The notes under the pieces were generated by a model. It had not been told where the DNA came from. It saw only the letters and a program-made list of their open reading frames with translations, and made no database searches. 36,769 bases of DNA from Chloroflexota bacterium (GTDB lineage Bacteria > Chloroflexota > Anaerolineae > B4-G1). The translations under genes were made by a program, and so were the position numbers. This document shows positions 8,250 through 16,113 of the stretch, one piece after another (position 1 is the first letter of the stretch; each line of letters opens with the position of its first letter). The stretch spans positions 1-36,769 of the forward strand of contig JAAZAN010000074.1 of assembly GCA_012514315.1 (NCBI GenBank), read 5' to 3'.

Positions 8250-9002
8250 ATGGATTCGGTGAGGACGGTAGAATCGAGTGGTCCCGATGTGGAGGCAGCC
8301 GTGAGTGCTGGGCTGGCCGAACTGGGCGTCGACCGTGACTCGGTCGAGGTTGAGGTTCTCGATGAGGGGGCTCGTGGTGTGTTTGGCCTCGGTGCACGCG
8401 ATGCCAAAGTCAGGTTGACCCGTCTACCTGCGGTGGACGACTCCAGGCCGCTTGAAGAGGCGCCAGTGGCGTTGGATGTCAACGACGAGTTGGCGGATGA
8501 GGAGCCCGAGTTGTCCGAGGAGGACGTGGACAGGGAGGCCGAACTGGGGCGTGAGACGCTGATGGAGCTTCTGTTGTTGATGGGCCTGAGTGATGCACAA
8601 GTAGACGTGTATCGGGCTAAGCCGGCGCCGGGTGAGAGCGATCCCCCGCTTGTGCTCAATGTAACAGGCTCCGGCGTCGAGAGCTTGATTGGCCATCGAG
8701 GTGAGACGCTGGCGGCCCTGCAGCGGATCACTCGGCTGATTGTCGGGCGTGAAGTCTCGGATCACGTACATCTTGTTGTTGACGTAGACAGCTTCAAGCA
8801 GAAGCGGGAGCTGGCGTTACGGCGGTTGGCGCAGCGCTTGGCGGATCAGGCTGTAGAGACCGCTCGTACGGTTGTGCTGGAGCCTATGCCTCCCCAGGAG
8901 CGGCGTATCGTGCACCTCACCCTGCGTGCTGATCCCCGTGTGACCACAGAGAGCGTGGGCGAAGGTGATCGCCGCAAAGTCACGATCATTCCGGTGCGTT
9001 GA
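8250..9002 (+). CDS. jag: Jag/KhpB RNA-binding protein (Jag-N, KH, R3H)
   Basis: The 250-residue protein has the three-part Jag (SpoIIIJ-associated, KhpB) architecture. The Jag-N domain covers about residues 1-55, with the conserved EVLDEGARGVFGLGARDAKV. A strongly acidic linker (63-100) follows. The KH domain (100-180) has its loop GHRG at 148-151, and the R3H domain lies at 185-248 with the RRIVH motif (His222). Relatives bind RNA and influence cell elongation and division. ATG at 8250 follows GGGGGAG. It is the last gene of the rpmH operon; a likely terminator lies at 9085-9126. Confidence 0.93.
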   Translation: MDSVRTVESSGPDVEAAVSAGLAELGVDRDSVEVEVLDEGARGVFGLGARDAKVRLTRLPAVDDSRPLEEAPVALDVNDELADEEPELSEEDVDREAELGRETLMELLLLMGLSDAQVDVYRAKPAPGESDPPLVLNVTGSGVESLIGHRGETLAALQRITRLIVGREVSDHVHLVVDVDSFKQKRELALRRLAQRLADQAVETARTVVLEPMPPQERRIVHLTLRADPRVTTESVGEGDRRKVTIIPVR

Positions 9003-9084
9003 GGTTGGGACTGTCGTTGGGAGCAGAGTACTGTTGGTGTGGTGAGTTTGCATTCGCCCAGGGAGGGTGAGTAGTGGGAACGGA

Positions 9085-9126
9085 AAGCCCTAAGCGCGAC
9101 GTTGACGTGCCTTGGGGCTTCTCTTT
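9085..9126 (+). terminator. Probable terminator of the rpmH-jag operon
   Basis: AAGCCCTAAG (9085-9094) pairs with CTTGGGGCTT (9111-9120) over 10 bases, with one G-U pair. A pyrimidine-rich CTCTTT (9121-9126) follows. The T-run is imperfect, so efficiency is uncertain. Its position argues against starting the next gene at the in-frame TTG 9112. Confidence 0.5.
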
Positions 9127-9186
9127 ACGGAGTTGTCTCACGTCTTCGGGTCCGATTTCTGTGTGTCTGGTGGGAGATTCATCGCA

Positions 9187-10032
9187 TTGCCTATTGAGTT
9201 CGACTACCTGGTAGTAGGTCACGTAGCTCGTGATCTGATGGATGATTCGTACGCCATTGGCGGAACGGTCTCCTACTCATCTCGGACTGCTGTCGCGCTG
9301 GGATGTCGCGTCGGAGTGATTACCAGTGCCTCCCTGGATTTGGATCTAGACGGAGTCTTCGAGGGCATTCGCGTGGTGCGTGTGCCCTCTCAGGCGACGA
9401 CCACATTTGAGAACATCTACCTGCCGGAGGAGCGTCGGCAGATCGTGCATAGTGTTGCTGACGTCCTCACGCCGGATGCCCTGCCGGATGATTGGCAGGC
9501 GAGTATTGTTCACATAGGCCCGATTGCTCGTGAGTGTTCGGTGACCTTAAGCCAGGCCTTCCCAGATGCTTTCCTGGGGGTCACACCACAGGGGTGGATG
9601 CGTCGTTGGGATGAGACTGGACACATCGGGTATGGTGAGTGGCAACATGCCGAAAGCTGGTTGGCTCGCGCTGATGCCGTCGTGTTGAGCGATGAGGACG
9701 TGCGCGGTGATTACGACCTGATTGCCAGGTACGCTGCCCAGACGCGGCTATTGGTTGTGACCCACGGCGTAGTGGGATGTACAGTGTATCAGGATGGACG
9801 CGCGCGCCATTTCGAGGCGGAGTCTGTGCACCAGGTGGATCCAACTGGCGCGGGGGACATCTTCGCTGCTTCCTTCTTTGTCGCGCTGCAAGGCGGGAGT
9901 GATCCCTGGGATGCGGCTCGCTTCGCCAACTGCGTGGCTGCTTGTTCTGTGACTCGTCCAGGGCTGTCGGGCGTTCCCATGCCAGACGAGATTGCACGCT
10001 GTCGTCAGGGGTTGCTGTGCGGGGAGGGATAG
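9187..10032 (+). CDS. PfkB family carbohydrate kinase
   Basis: A ribokinase/PfkB-type sugar or nucleoside kinase of about 281 residues. The diagnostic second PfkB signature is present near the end as DPTGAGDIFAASFF, where the aspartate of GAGD is the catalytic base. The start region has DYLVVGHVARDLM and IGGTVSYSSRTAVALG, as in the family. The start is uncertain: TTG 9187 with TGGGAG upstream fits the family N-terminus best, GTG 9163 is possible, and TTG 9112 would lie inside the preceding terminator. The stop is directly followed by the parA ATG, so the two are coupled. Substrate cannot be deduced, and a sugar kinase coupled to parA is unexpected. Confidence 0.83.
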   Translation: MPIEFDYLVVGHVARDLMDDSYAIGGTVSYSSRTAVALGCRVGVITSASLDLDLDGVFEGIRVVRVPSQATTTFENIYLPEERRQIVHSVADVLTPDALPDDWQASIVHIGPIARECSVTLSQAFPDAFLGVTPQGWMRRWDETGHIGYGEWQHAESWLARADAVVLSDEDVRGDYDLIARYAAQTRLLVVTHGVVGCTVYQDGRARHFEAESVHQVDPTGAGDIFAASFFVALQGGSDPWDAARFANCVAACSVTRPGLSGVPMPDEIARCRQGLLCGEG

Positions 10033-10836
10033 ATGCCGATCATCTATGCCCTGGCAAACCAGAAGGGTGGAGTCGGTAAGACAACCACTGCGGTTAGCCT
10101 GGGGGCCTATCTCGCAGAATGGAACGAGCGGGTCCTGCTCATCGATGTCGACCCGCAGGGTAATGCAACTTCATCGCTGGGAATCGACAAGCGACGGGTT
10201 GCCCTCTCCACATACGATGTTCTTGTCCGTGAGGTGCCACTCTACAGGACCGTCAGATCCACGAGTCGGGCCCGGCTCGATGTGATCCCCGCTTCTCCAG
10301 CTCTGGCCGGCGCTACCGTTGAGTTGATCAACCTTCCCGAGCGCGAGTATCGTCTGCGCAACGCGTTGGCGGCATTGACTCACGAATATAGTTACGTGAT
10401 CATTGACTGTCCGCCCAGTTTGGGCATTCTGACCGTTAACGGATTGACCGCTACACAGGGTGTCATCGTGCCGGTGCAGTGTGAGTATTTGGCTCTCGAA
10501 GGACTCTCGCAGTTGTGTCGTGCGATCGAGTTGGTCCGCCGGGCTCTCAATCCTGATCTTACCATCCGCGGCATGTTGATGACAATGTTTGACGCGCGCA
10601 CCTCGCTGGCGCGGCAGGTTGTTGAGGAAGTCCGTGTTCACTTCCCTGGCCAGGTATTCAATTCGATCATCCCCCGTAGCGTTCGCCTGAGTGAGGCGCC
10701 CAGTTTCGCTGAGCCCATTGTCTCGTACGCGCCTCGCTCTGCTGGTGGGTTAGCCTATGCGGCGTTCGCGCGGGAATTACTGTTGGGTGACGGACGTCTG
10801 AAACCTGGATCTGGCGTAGGAGAGGTACCGGGGTAG
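10033..10836 (+). CDS. parA: Chromosome partitioning ATPase ParA (Soj)
   Basis: A 267-residue ParA/MinD-type ATPase. The deviant Walker A motif KGGVGKTT lies at residues 10-17, the A' motif DVDPQGN near 36-42, and the Walker B-like VIIDCPPSLG near residue 120. There is no N-terminal helix-turn-helix extension, so it belongs with the short chromosomal Soj type rather than plasmid ParA. The protein binds DNA non-specifically when ATP-bound and works with ParB on origin segregation. ATG at 10033 abuts the PfkB stop, and parB follows 3 bases after the stop. No parS-like palindrome was found nearby. Confidence 0.96.
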   Translation: MPIIYALANQKGGVGKTTTAVSLGAYLAEWNERVLLIDVDPQGNATSSLGIDKRRVALSTYDVLVREVPLYRTVRSTSRARLDVIPASPALAGATVELINLPEREYRLRNALAALTHEYSYVIIDCPPSLGILTVNGLTATQGVIVPVQCEYLALEGLSQLCRAIELVRRALNPDLTIRGMLMTMFDARTSLARQVVEEVRVHFPGQVFNSIIPRSVRLSEAPSFAEPIVSYAPRSAGGLAYAAFARELLLGDGRLKPGSGVGEVPG

Positions 10837-10839
10837 GTT

Positions 10840-11715
10840 ATGTCACCAAGTAAGAGCAGATTGGGCAGAGGATTGGACGCGTTGATTCCTGTGGGCGACG
10901 AGGATACGTCTGCATCGCTAGGAGTCGTGCAGATCGAGGTTGATGATATCGTCCCCAATCCACATCAACCCCGCTCGGCGTTTCGGGACCAAGACCTGGT
11001 CGAGCTGGCTGCTTCCATTCAGGAGCATGGTATCATTCAGCCGTTGATTGTCACCCGCCTTGGATCGAGCTACCAGTTGATCGCGGGCGAACGCCGGTGG
11101 CGGGCGGCCCGGCTCGCCGAGCTGTCGACTGTGCCTGCCTTGGTCAAGGATGTGGCGCCGATCGAGATGCTCGAACTGGCCCTCGTCGAGAATGTTCAGC
11201 GCGCTGATCTAAATGCACTGGAGGAAGCCTTCGCCTACCGGCAGTTGACCGAGGAGTTTGGTTTGACCCAGGATCAGGTCGCCCGGCGCGTCGGCAAGAG
11301 CCGGGTCGCGGTCTCCAACGTCCTTCGCTTGCTCAAAGCGGCGCCCGCCGTGCAGGAAGCGTTGCTCACGGATCGAATCAGTGAGGGCCACGCACGGGCA
11401 ATATTGGGGTTGGAGCACGATGAGGCTCAGGAAGCCGCATTGGCGACCGTCGTGAAGCAAGGGCTGAATGTTCGGCAGACGGAGGCGCTCATCCGGCGTA
11501 TTCAAGGGCAGCGACCGAAGCCTCGGCACCGTGCGGAGGACGAGGCCTCGAACCGTGCACTGGAAGCCATCTTCCGCGAAACGCTCAGCACCCGGGTTGA
11601 TGTCAAACGCAGTGGCGCTGGTGGTCGAGTCGTGATCTACTTCTATTCCGAAGAGGAATTGGACACGCTGTACCAACGGGTGGTTGGCGATGCGACCGAT
11701 CACCCGGTTGGATGA
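10840..11715 (+). CDS. parB: Chromosome partitioning protein ParB (Spo0J)
   Basis: The 291-residue protein is ParB, the CTP-dependent parS-binding clamp. The N-terminus has the ParA-stimulating type sequence KSRLGRGLDALIP (residues 5-17). IVPNPHQPR (37-45) and AGERRWRAA (82-90) form the CTP-binding fold, with ENVQRADLN at 117-125. A helix-turn-helix lies at about 143-163 (TQDQVARRVGKSRVAVSNVL), and the C-terminal dimerisation region closes the protein. Length is typical. It starts 3 bases after parA. The pair lies close to the rpmH-jag operon, as is usual near bacterial origins, but no origin is visible. Confidence 0.96.
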   Translation: MSPSKSRLGRGLDALIPVGDEDTSASLGVVQIEVDDIVPNPHQPRSAFRDQDLVELAASIQEHGIIQPLIVTRLGSSYQLIAGERRWRAARLAELSTVPALVKDVAPIEMLELALVENVQRADLNALEEAFAYRQLTEEFGLTQDQVARRVGKSRVAVSNVLRLLKAAPAVQEALLTDRISEGHARAILGLEHDEAQEAALATVVKQGLNVRQTEALIRRIQGQRPKPRHRAEDEASNRALEAIFRETLSTRVDVKRSGAGGRVVIYFYSEEELDTLYQRVVGDATDHPVG

Positions 11716-11755
11716 TGGAGGTCGATACGGGGCGCCATCCTGATGGGAGGATCAA

Positions 11756-12148
11756 ATGAGCAAGAAGGTGTCTCAGCACATTCTGGATGCTGCCGCGGCA
11801 CGTGCGGATCAAGGTCAGGTCTATTGTGTCGTGGCGTTCGAGCTAGCTGAGGAGTTGGGAGTCTCCCCTGGTGTTGTCGGTGCTGCGGTCGATGCTCTAG
11901 ACCTCCGTCTCGCACGGTGTCAGCTCGGCTTGTTTGGCTATGGAGACCCGAAGCGCATTGTCGTTCCGGCCTCGGCGGTGGCGCCTGAGCTTGAGCAGGC
12001 GATACGGGACGGCCTGATTCTGGGGCGGCTGCCCTGTGCGGTAGCCTGGTCGATAGCTACCCGCTTCGGAATGTCTCGACTTGATGTGGCTGGCGCCGTT
12101 GAGACGCTGGGTGTCCGGATGGGACAGTGTCAGCTTGGGGCATTCTGA
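11756..12148 (+). CDS. Small internally duplicated protein with CQLG motifs
   Basis: I do not recognise a named family. The 130-residue protein consists of two copies of a module of about 52 residues, at about residues 9-60 and 79-130, joined by an 18-residue linker. Aligned by eye without gaps, the copies share about 18 of 52 positions. Shared elements include a central Cys, LA/IA-x-x-x-G-x-S resembling a helix-turn-helix, VA/GAV-x-x-L-x-x-R, and the ending CQLG-x-F. Each copy has two conserved cysteines. It could bind DNA or a metal, but neither is shown. GGGAGGATCAA precedes ATG 11756. It follows parB by 40 bases in the same direction and may be co-transcribed. Confidence 0.75.
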   Translation: MSKKVSQHILDAAAARADQGQVYCVVAFELAEELGVSPGVVGAAVDALDLRLARCQLGLFGYGDPKRIVVPASAVAPELEQAIRDGLILGRLPCAVAWSIATRFGMSRLDVAGAVETLGVRMGQCQLGAF

Positions 12149-12170
12149 TCCTCGCCCTTGTGCTTGCTGA

Positions 12171-13232
12171 TCACAGTTCCACAGTGCAGCCGAGACCTGG
12201 TACATCGGTCACGATCAACCATCCATCCTGTAGTAGGAAGCCTGCCAGTGTGGGATCGCTCACCAGATCCAGGTGTCCATCCAGGTCTCCGTAGCGCACG
12301 TTCGGACTGCTTAAGGCGAAGTTCAGGCCGGCTGCCGCCAGTAACGCGGGTTCGTGAACACAACTGATCATCGTGGCCATCCTGGCAACCCGGGCGATCG
12401 TATCGACTTGGTGGGCGCATCGAATTCCGCCACAGGTTGCCAGTTTGACACTCAGGCCATCGGCAGCACGCCTGGACGCGATCTCGAACGCGGATGCTGG
12501 CCCGACAACACTCTCGTCAGCCAGGATGGGGACTGGACTGTGACGTGTGACTTGCCCTAGCGCATCCAGGTTACCGGCTGAAGTTGGTTGCTCCAGCATC
12601 TCGATGGCCTCGTCGAGTGCCCGCGCCACATCCAGTGCTTGCTCGACCGTGTAGCCCTGGTCGGCATCCAGACGCAAGACATGGTGGGGCAGCGCCTCGT
12701 GAATCGCGTGGACACGGCGCACATCTTCCTCTGGATCGATCCCTCCTTTGATCTTCAGAATGCCAAATCCCTGCCGGGCTCGCTCACGGGCATCGGCGAC
12801 TGAGTCCGCGACGGGGCTGATTCCGACAGTGACTGACGTCTGCAACCGGTGTCGGTAGCCACCCAACAGCCGGTAGAGCGGCATCCCGGCTGCCAGGCCG
12901 AGGAGGTCATGAAAGGCCAGATCGAAGGCGCACAGAGCCGACGGCGTGGCGCTTGTCAGCGGCGCCAATTCGCTCAGTGCGTACTCAATATTGAGTGGAT
13001 TCAGGTCCAGCGATCTGTCGGCGCAAGATTGGCAGGCGGTGACCACAGATTCCAGCGTTTCACCTGTGATCGCGCTGTCAAAAGCGGCACAACCCCAGGC
13101 GCTCTTCTGGTCGCGCGTCTCAATCCGCACGAAGACTACGGCGACCTGGGTGATCTCAGTGTGATAGGCAGTGCGGAAAGGTCTGCGTAGCTCCAGTCTG
13201 ATGGGAGTGACCTCAACGTGAGTGATCTGCAT
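12171..13232 (-). CDS. Enolase-superfamily enzyme, probable dipeptide epimerase
   Basis: A 353-residue member of the mandelate racemase/muconate-lactonizing enzyme group. The barrel residues are all present: K160-x-K162 (LKIKGG), D189 (LRLDADQG), E214 (MLEQP), D239 (LADES) and K263 (SVKLATCGG). The motif YGDLDGHL (D316-x-D318) near the end matches the DxD element that binds the dipeptide ammonium group in L-Ala-D/L-Glu epimerases, so an epimerase of murein or other dipeptides is most likely. Muconate cycloisomerase is the main alternative. The start is ATG at 13232, preceded on the minus strand by GGAGGTGGATCA; an upstream in-frame ATG at 13265 is less likely. It is convergent with the previous gene. 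Confidence 0.85.
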   Translation of the reverse strand: MQITHVEVTPIRLELRRPFRTAYHTEITQVAVVFVRIETRDQKSAWGCAAFDSAITGETLESVVTACQSCADRSLDLNPLNIEYALSELAPLTSATPSALCAFDLAFHDLLGLAAGMPLYRLLGGYRHRLQTSVTVGISPVADSVADARERARQGFGILKIKGGIDPEEDVRRVHAIHEALPHHVLRLDADQGYTVEQALDVARALDEAIEMLEQPTSAGNLDALGQVTRHSPVPILADESVVGPASAFEIASRRAADGLSVKLATCGGIRCAHQVDTIARVARMATMISCVHEPALLAAAGLNFALSSPNVRYGDLDGHLDLVSDPTLAGFLLQDGWLIVTDVPGLGCTVEL

Positions 13233-13339
13233 TGATCCACCTCCATCCGTCTGCTGTCTTATCAACTCGGGCTGGCTGGGAGGATATCACAAAGCAAGAT
13301 CGGTGCAAATTTCACCGGTCTCGCAATGGATCACACAGC

Positions 13340-13367
13340 TTGTCAGAACTACCCTGCTGAGGATAAT
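13340..13367 (+). promoter_or_regulatory. Promoter upstream of the truncated MFS gene
   Basis: TTGTCA (13340-13345) with GATAAT at 13362-13367 (16-base spacer) or the overlapping TAATAT at 13364-13369 (18-base spacer). Either would give a start about 75 bases before the ATG at 13451. The promoter and ribosome site look intact although the gene behind them is not. Confidence 0.5.
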
Positions 13368-13450
13368 ATAGCTCCCGTGTCGGTGTTCGGTGGTGTAGGT
13401 TGCGACCGATGAATACCCTGGATCGTGCGCACACTCGACTGGAGGCTTCT

Positions 13451-13807
13451 ATGACTGCTAGGGTGCGAGCGCGCTGGAACGGTCTGACCGCAGCGACGTG
13501 GTGGCCGGTCGTGCCGCTGTTGCTCGTGCAGACGCTGAGCGGCATTGTGTATATGCCCCAGATCACGTTCTTCCCGATCTACCTGGAGGAGCGTCTGGGG
13601 TTTGCCACGGTGACGATCTCCGCTTTGGTATCGGGCGGCCAGATCGCTGGAATGATTGCCGGTACGATCGCAGGTTTCCTCAGCGACGTGTTGGGCGGCA
13701 AATGGATGCTTGTCCTGGGTCTTCTCGGTATGACACTTACCAGCGTTCAGATCGACGCTAGCCACGGCAACAGCGGGACTCCTACTCCGATGTCACAGGA
13801 GTCGTGA
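13451..13807 (+). pseudogene. N-terminal remnant of an MFS transporter
   Basis: The frame opens with ATG 13451 after a GGAGG site and encodes the first two to three membrane helices of a major facilitator superfamily protein. One is WWPVVPLLLVQTLSGIVYM. Another is ISALVSGGQIAGMIAGTIAG, followed by the loop FLSDVLGGKW that corresponds to the conserved loop between helices 2 and 3. The similarity ends near 13740 in LVLGLLGMTLTS. The next 20 residues are hydrophilic and the frame stops at 13807, at 118 residues against about 400 for the family. Other frames downstream show no further MFS sequence, so a deletion rather than a simple frameshift is likely. Confidence 0.7.
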
Positions 13808-14081
13808 CCACTCGCCGGGCGTAGACAGGCGGCAATGCTATGCACGTCGCTTCTACATGACGGCTCCTCAGGAGCTTCCCGATTCAGCGCGCATTGATGG
13901 CGCCAGTGAATAGGGCTAGTGCCGGCCCCAGGCGATATGCGGAGCTTCTGCTGAGTGGTGGTCCTGCGGTCGGAAGTCGACCGCGGCTATGTCACAGCTT
14001 GTACACGGAGCGTGTGGCGACCTTCACGCTGCCGCAAGTGAGTATCATTGTTATCCGCGGGTCGCGAAAGAGAGGAGACAT
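13808..14081. other. Intergenic region after the MFS remnant
   Basis: About 270 bases with no convincing gene on either strand and no recognisable transporter sequence in any frame. A TATCAT hexamer lies at 14043-14048 but has no well-placed -35 element. The ribosome site AGAGGAG for the next gene is at 14070-14077. Confidence 0.5.
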
Positions 14082-15164
14082 ATGGAGCATTTTCGGATTG
14101 GTGTGGTTGGCGTTCACCGAGGCGCTGGTTTTGTAAATCAGTTCGCGGTACTGCCTGATGCGGAGATCACGGCTTTATGCGATCTCCGGCCCGAGATCCT
14201 GTCTGAATTGGCTGCACCACTCAATGTGCCTGACCGCAATCTGTTCACGAATTACGAGGAGTTCCTTCAAGCCCCCATCGATATCGTGGTGATATCAACC
14301 CCTATGCCATACCATGCTGACCAGGTGATCGCAGCGCTGGAGAGCGGCAGGCATGTGCTGAGTGAAGTCACGGCCGCAACGACTGTGGAAGACTGCGCCC
14401 GCATTGTGGAAGCAGTGAAACGGACCGGACAGACCTATATGATGGCCGAGAACTGCTGCTACTTCCACTTCATCCGCGAATGGAAAGGCTGGGTTGACCA
14501 GGGCAGGATCGGGGACATCTTCTATGCGGAGTCCGAGTACATCCACGGTCTGCACGACATGATTATCGATCCCGAGACAGGGCGAAAGTCATGGCGCGCG
14601 AACCGGCCGCCGATCTACTACTGCACGCATAGTCTCGGGCCGCTGCTCTACCTGATGGATGACCGAGTTGTCAAAGCCTGTGGGGCCCACTCAGGCTACA
14701 GCATTATGCCTGAGGACACCGGTCCCGGCGCGCTGAATATGGAAGTCGGGCTGTTCAAGACGCAGAGGGGGGCGGTGATTAAGATCCTACGCAGTTCCGT
14801 GGCCTATCGCGAGCCGCCGATGCACTACTACTCCCTCTATGGCGCCAAAGGATTCGTTGAGACTGATCGTACCGGTGGCCGGGGGGGCGACAAGGGCAAG
14901 CTGTTTATTGAGGGCGCGATGGAAGTCTACGAGGAAATCGCGTGCCCCCACGCCGACCCCAACGCTGCGGCGGATCAGTTGAAGGGCGGCCACGGTACCG
15001 CTGAGTACTACTTGGTTCGCGAGTTCCTCGACGCGCTGAAGGAAGGCATTCGTCCGCCGATTGACGTGGTTCGGGCTATGGATTTCACACTGCCCGGCAT
15101 CTGTGCGCACGAATCGGCTATGAATGACAGCAAATGGGTCGATGTGCCACTGTTTGAATGGTGA
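14082..15164 (+). CDS. Gfo/Idh/MocA family oxidoreductase, EKP motif absent
   Basis: A 360-residue NAD(P)-dependent oxidoreductase-like protein. The N-terminal Rossmann fold begins RIGVVGVHRGAG with ALCD at the end of the second strand, and VVISTPMPYHADQVIAALESG is typical of the family. The motif normally read as EKP, which holds a catalytic lysine, is here SEVTAATT (residues 94-101). The C-terminal sheet domain includes ENCCYFHFIREW and HSLGPLLYLMDD. I choose ATG 14082 because AGAGGAG lies just upstream. Relatives oxidise or isomerise sugars and cyclitols, but without the lysine the chemistry here may differ. It opens the rightward sugar cluster. Confidence 0.85.
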   Translation: MEHFRIGVVGVHRGAGFVNQFAVLPDAEITALCDLRPEILSELAAPLNVPDRNLFTNYEEFLQAPIDIVVISTPMPYHADQVIAALESGRHVLSEVTAATTVEDCARIVEAVKRTGQTYMMAENCCYFHFIREWKGWVDQGRIGDIFYAESEYIHGLHDMIIDPETGRKSWRANRPPIYYCTHSLGPLLYLMDDRVVKACGAHSGYSIMPEDTGPGALNMEVGLFKTQRGAVIKILRSSVAYREPPMHYYSLYGAKGFVETDRTGGRGGDKGKLFIEGAMEVYEEIACPHADPNAAADQLKGGHGTAEYYLVREFLDALKEGIRPPIDVVRAMDFTLPGICAHESAMNDSKWVDVPLFEW

Positions 15165-15429
15165 GGCTGCACAGGTTCGTTGCCACGGTTGGCTCGACCT
15201 GTCCACGAGCCGGGTGTCGGGCCTCAACCGCAGGTGATCTGTAGGGATGTGTGGATCAGCGATGAACAGGGGGGTATGAGGATGCCAAAGTTCGATGACT
15301 ACGTGGGGGACAAGTACACCGTTCGCCTAGGACCAGTTGCAGGTCCACACACCTGCGTTCCTGTACAGCCCGGCTCACGTAGGGGCCGACGTTGATCGAG
15401 GAACACGTCTGGTCACATTCCCCAGGACA
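15165..15429 (+). other. Leader region with an upstream short frame
   Basis: This stretch has a G-rich ribosome site (GGGGGG at about 15269-15274) and ATG 15276 opening a 39-codon frame that ends TGA at 15393-15395. An in-frame stop for the downstream gene's frame lies at 15328-15330. The arrangement fits the front part of the next gene displaced by one base. No promoter is evident. Confidence 0.4.
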
Positions 15430-15984
15430 ATGATTGATCCCTTGATTGAAGAGAGAGTAGCGGCACAAGCTGCGGTACCAGCGGACGATATGACCGAACC
15501 CTACCTCGACGATCAACCTCCTGTATGGATAGCCGTCACACCCTTCCTCCACGACTACGAACATCGGACACGGCGACCGGGGCGCCGCGAGAAGATGCTC
15601 GCGGCGCTTCAATGGACGGACGCGGACAGTGCACCTGGGCAGACGGTTGGGCAAGCAATCATGATGCATGGAGTGGATCCCCGCGTGGAGCCGATCGAGG
15701 CTTACGCGATGGTATTGGAGCACGCTCGCCATCCCGACCCCGTTGCCTACCCATCCCAGGCTGGCCAGATCGAGTTCCTGTTGGCCCTGTCCGAGGTCTA
15801 TTCCGACGAACCCTTGTTTCCCACGATCGAGTTCTCTCACGAACACAAGATTCGCGAGGCAGCCTATCAGCATTACCGGGACTGCATCGCGCGCTACACA
15901 CCCCCGTTGCTGGAGGATACTGCTCGCAGTGAGATCGCTCGGATCGTGTGTCGCGCTCGCCAGAACCTGATGGAGGCCTCCTGA
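15430..15984 (+). CDS. Unrecognised protein, possibly a frameshifted gene
   Basis: I do not recognise the family. ATG 15430 gives 184 residues rich in Glu, Asp and Ala, which reads like genuine protein, unlike the His/Cys/Arg-rich antisense frame. The same frame is open back to 15331, and a second short frame starts upstream at ATG 15276 after a G-rich ribosome site (MRMPKFDDYVGDKYTVRL) and stops at 15395. Joining the two near 15331-15395 would give about 235 residues, so a frameshift or sequencing error is likely. The end (HYRDCIARYTPPLLEDTARS) faintly recalls the C-terminus of MttB-type methyltransferases; this is not firm. It lies between two sugar genes in the same direction. Confidence 0.5.
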   Translation: MIDPLIEERVAAQAAVPADDMTEPYLDDQPPVWIAVTPFLHDYEHRTRRPGRREKMLAALQWTDADSAPGQTVGQAIMMHGVDPRVEPIEAYAMVLEHARHPDPVAYPSQAGQIEFLLALSEVYSDEPLFPTIEFSHEHKIREAAYQHYRDCIARYTPPLLEDTARSEIARIVCRARQNLMEAS

Positions 15985-16113
15985 GTGCGGAGCTGTTCCT
16001 GAGGTTAGCCGTGGTAGGTGGTTCCGGAAGTCCGCTTTCCTTTTACTCTGACCATAGGATAATAGGGGTAGCTCTAGGACAGCATACGATATCATAGGGG
16101 GTAACTAGGAGCA

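Noticed and set aside
9112..9186. TTG 9112 as start of the PfkB kinase
   Set aside because: It falls inside the probable terminator hairpin and adds 25 residues before the family's usual N-terminus.
10033..11715. Plasmid-type partition genes
   Set aside because: ParA is the short Soj type and the neighbours are chromosomal housekeeping genes; no plasmid replication gene is present.
14023..14048. TTCACG...TATCAT as a promoter for the first oxidoreductase gene
   Set aside because: The spacer is only 14 bases and the -35 hexamer is poor.
15256..16095. 279-codon leftward open frame spanning the suspected frameshift
   Set aside because: It covers the problem region without a stop, but its composition (many Cys, His, Arg, Ser) is typical of antisense frames. 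No ribosome site or domain is seen.
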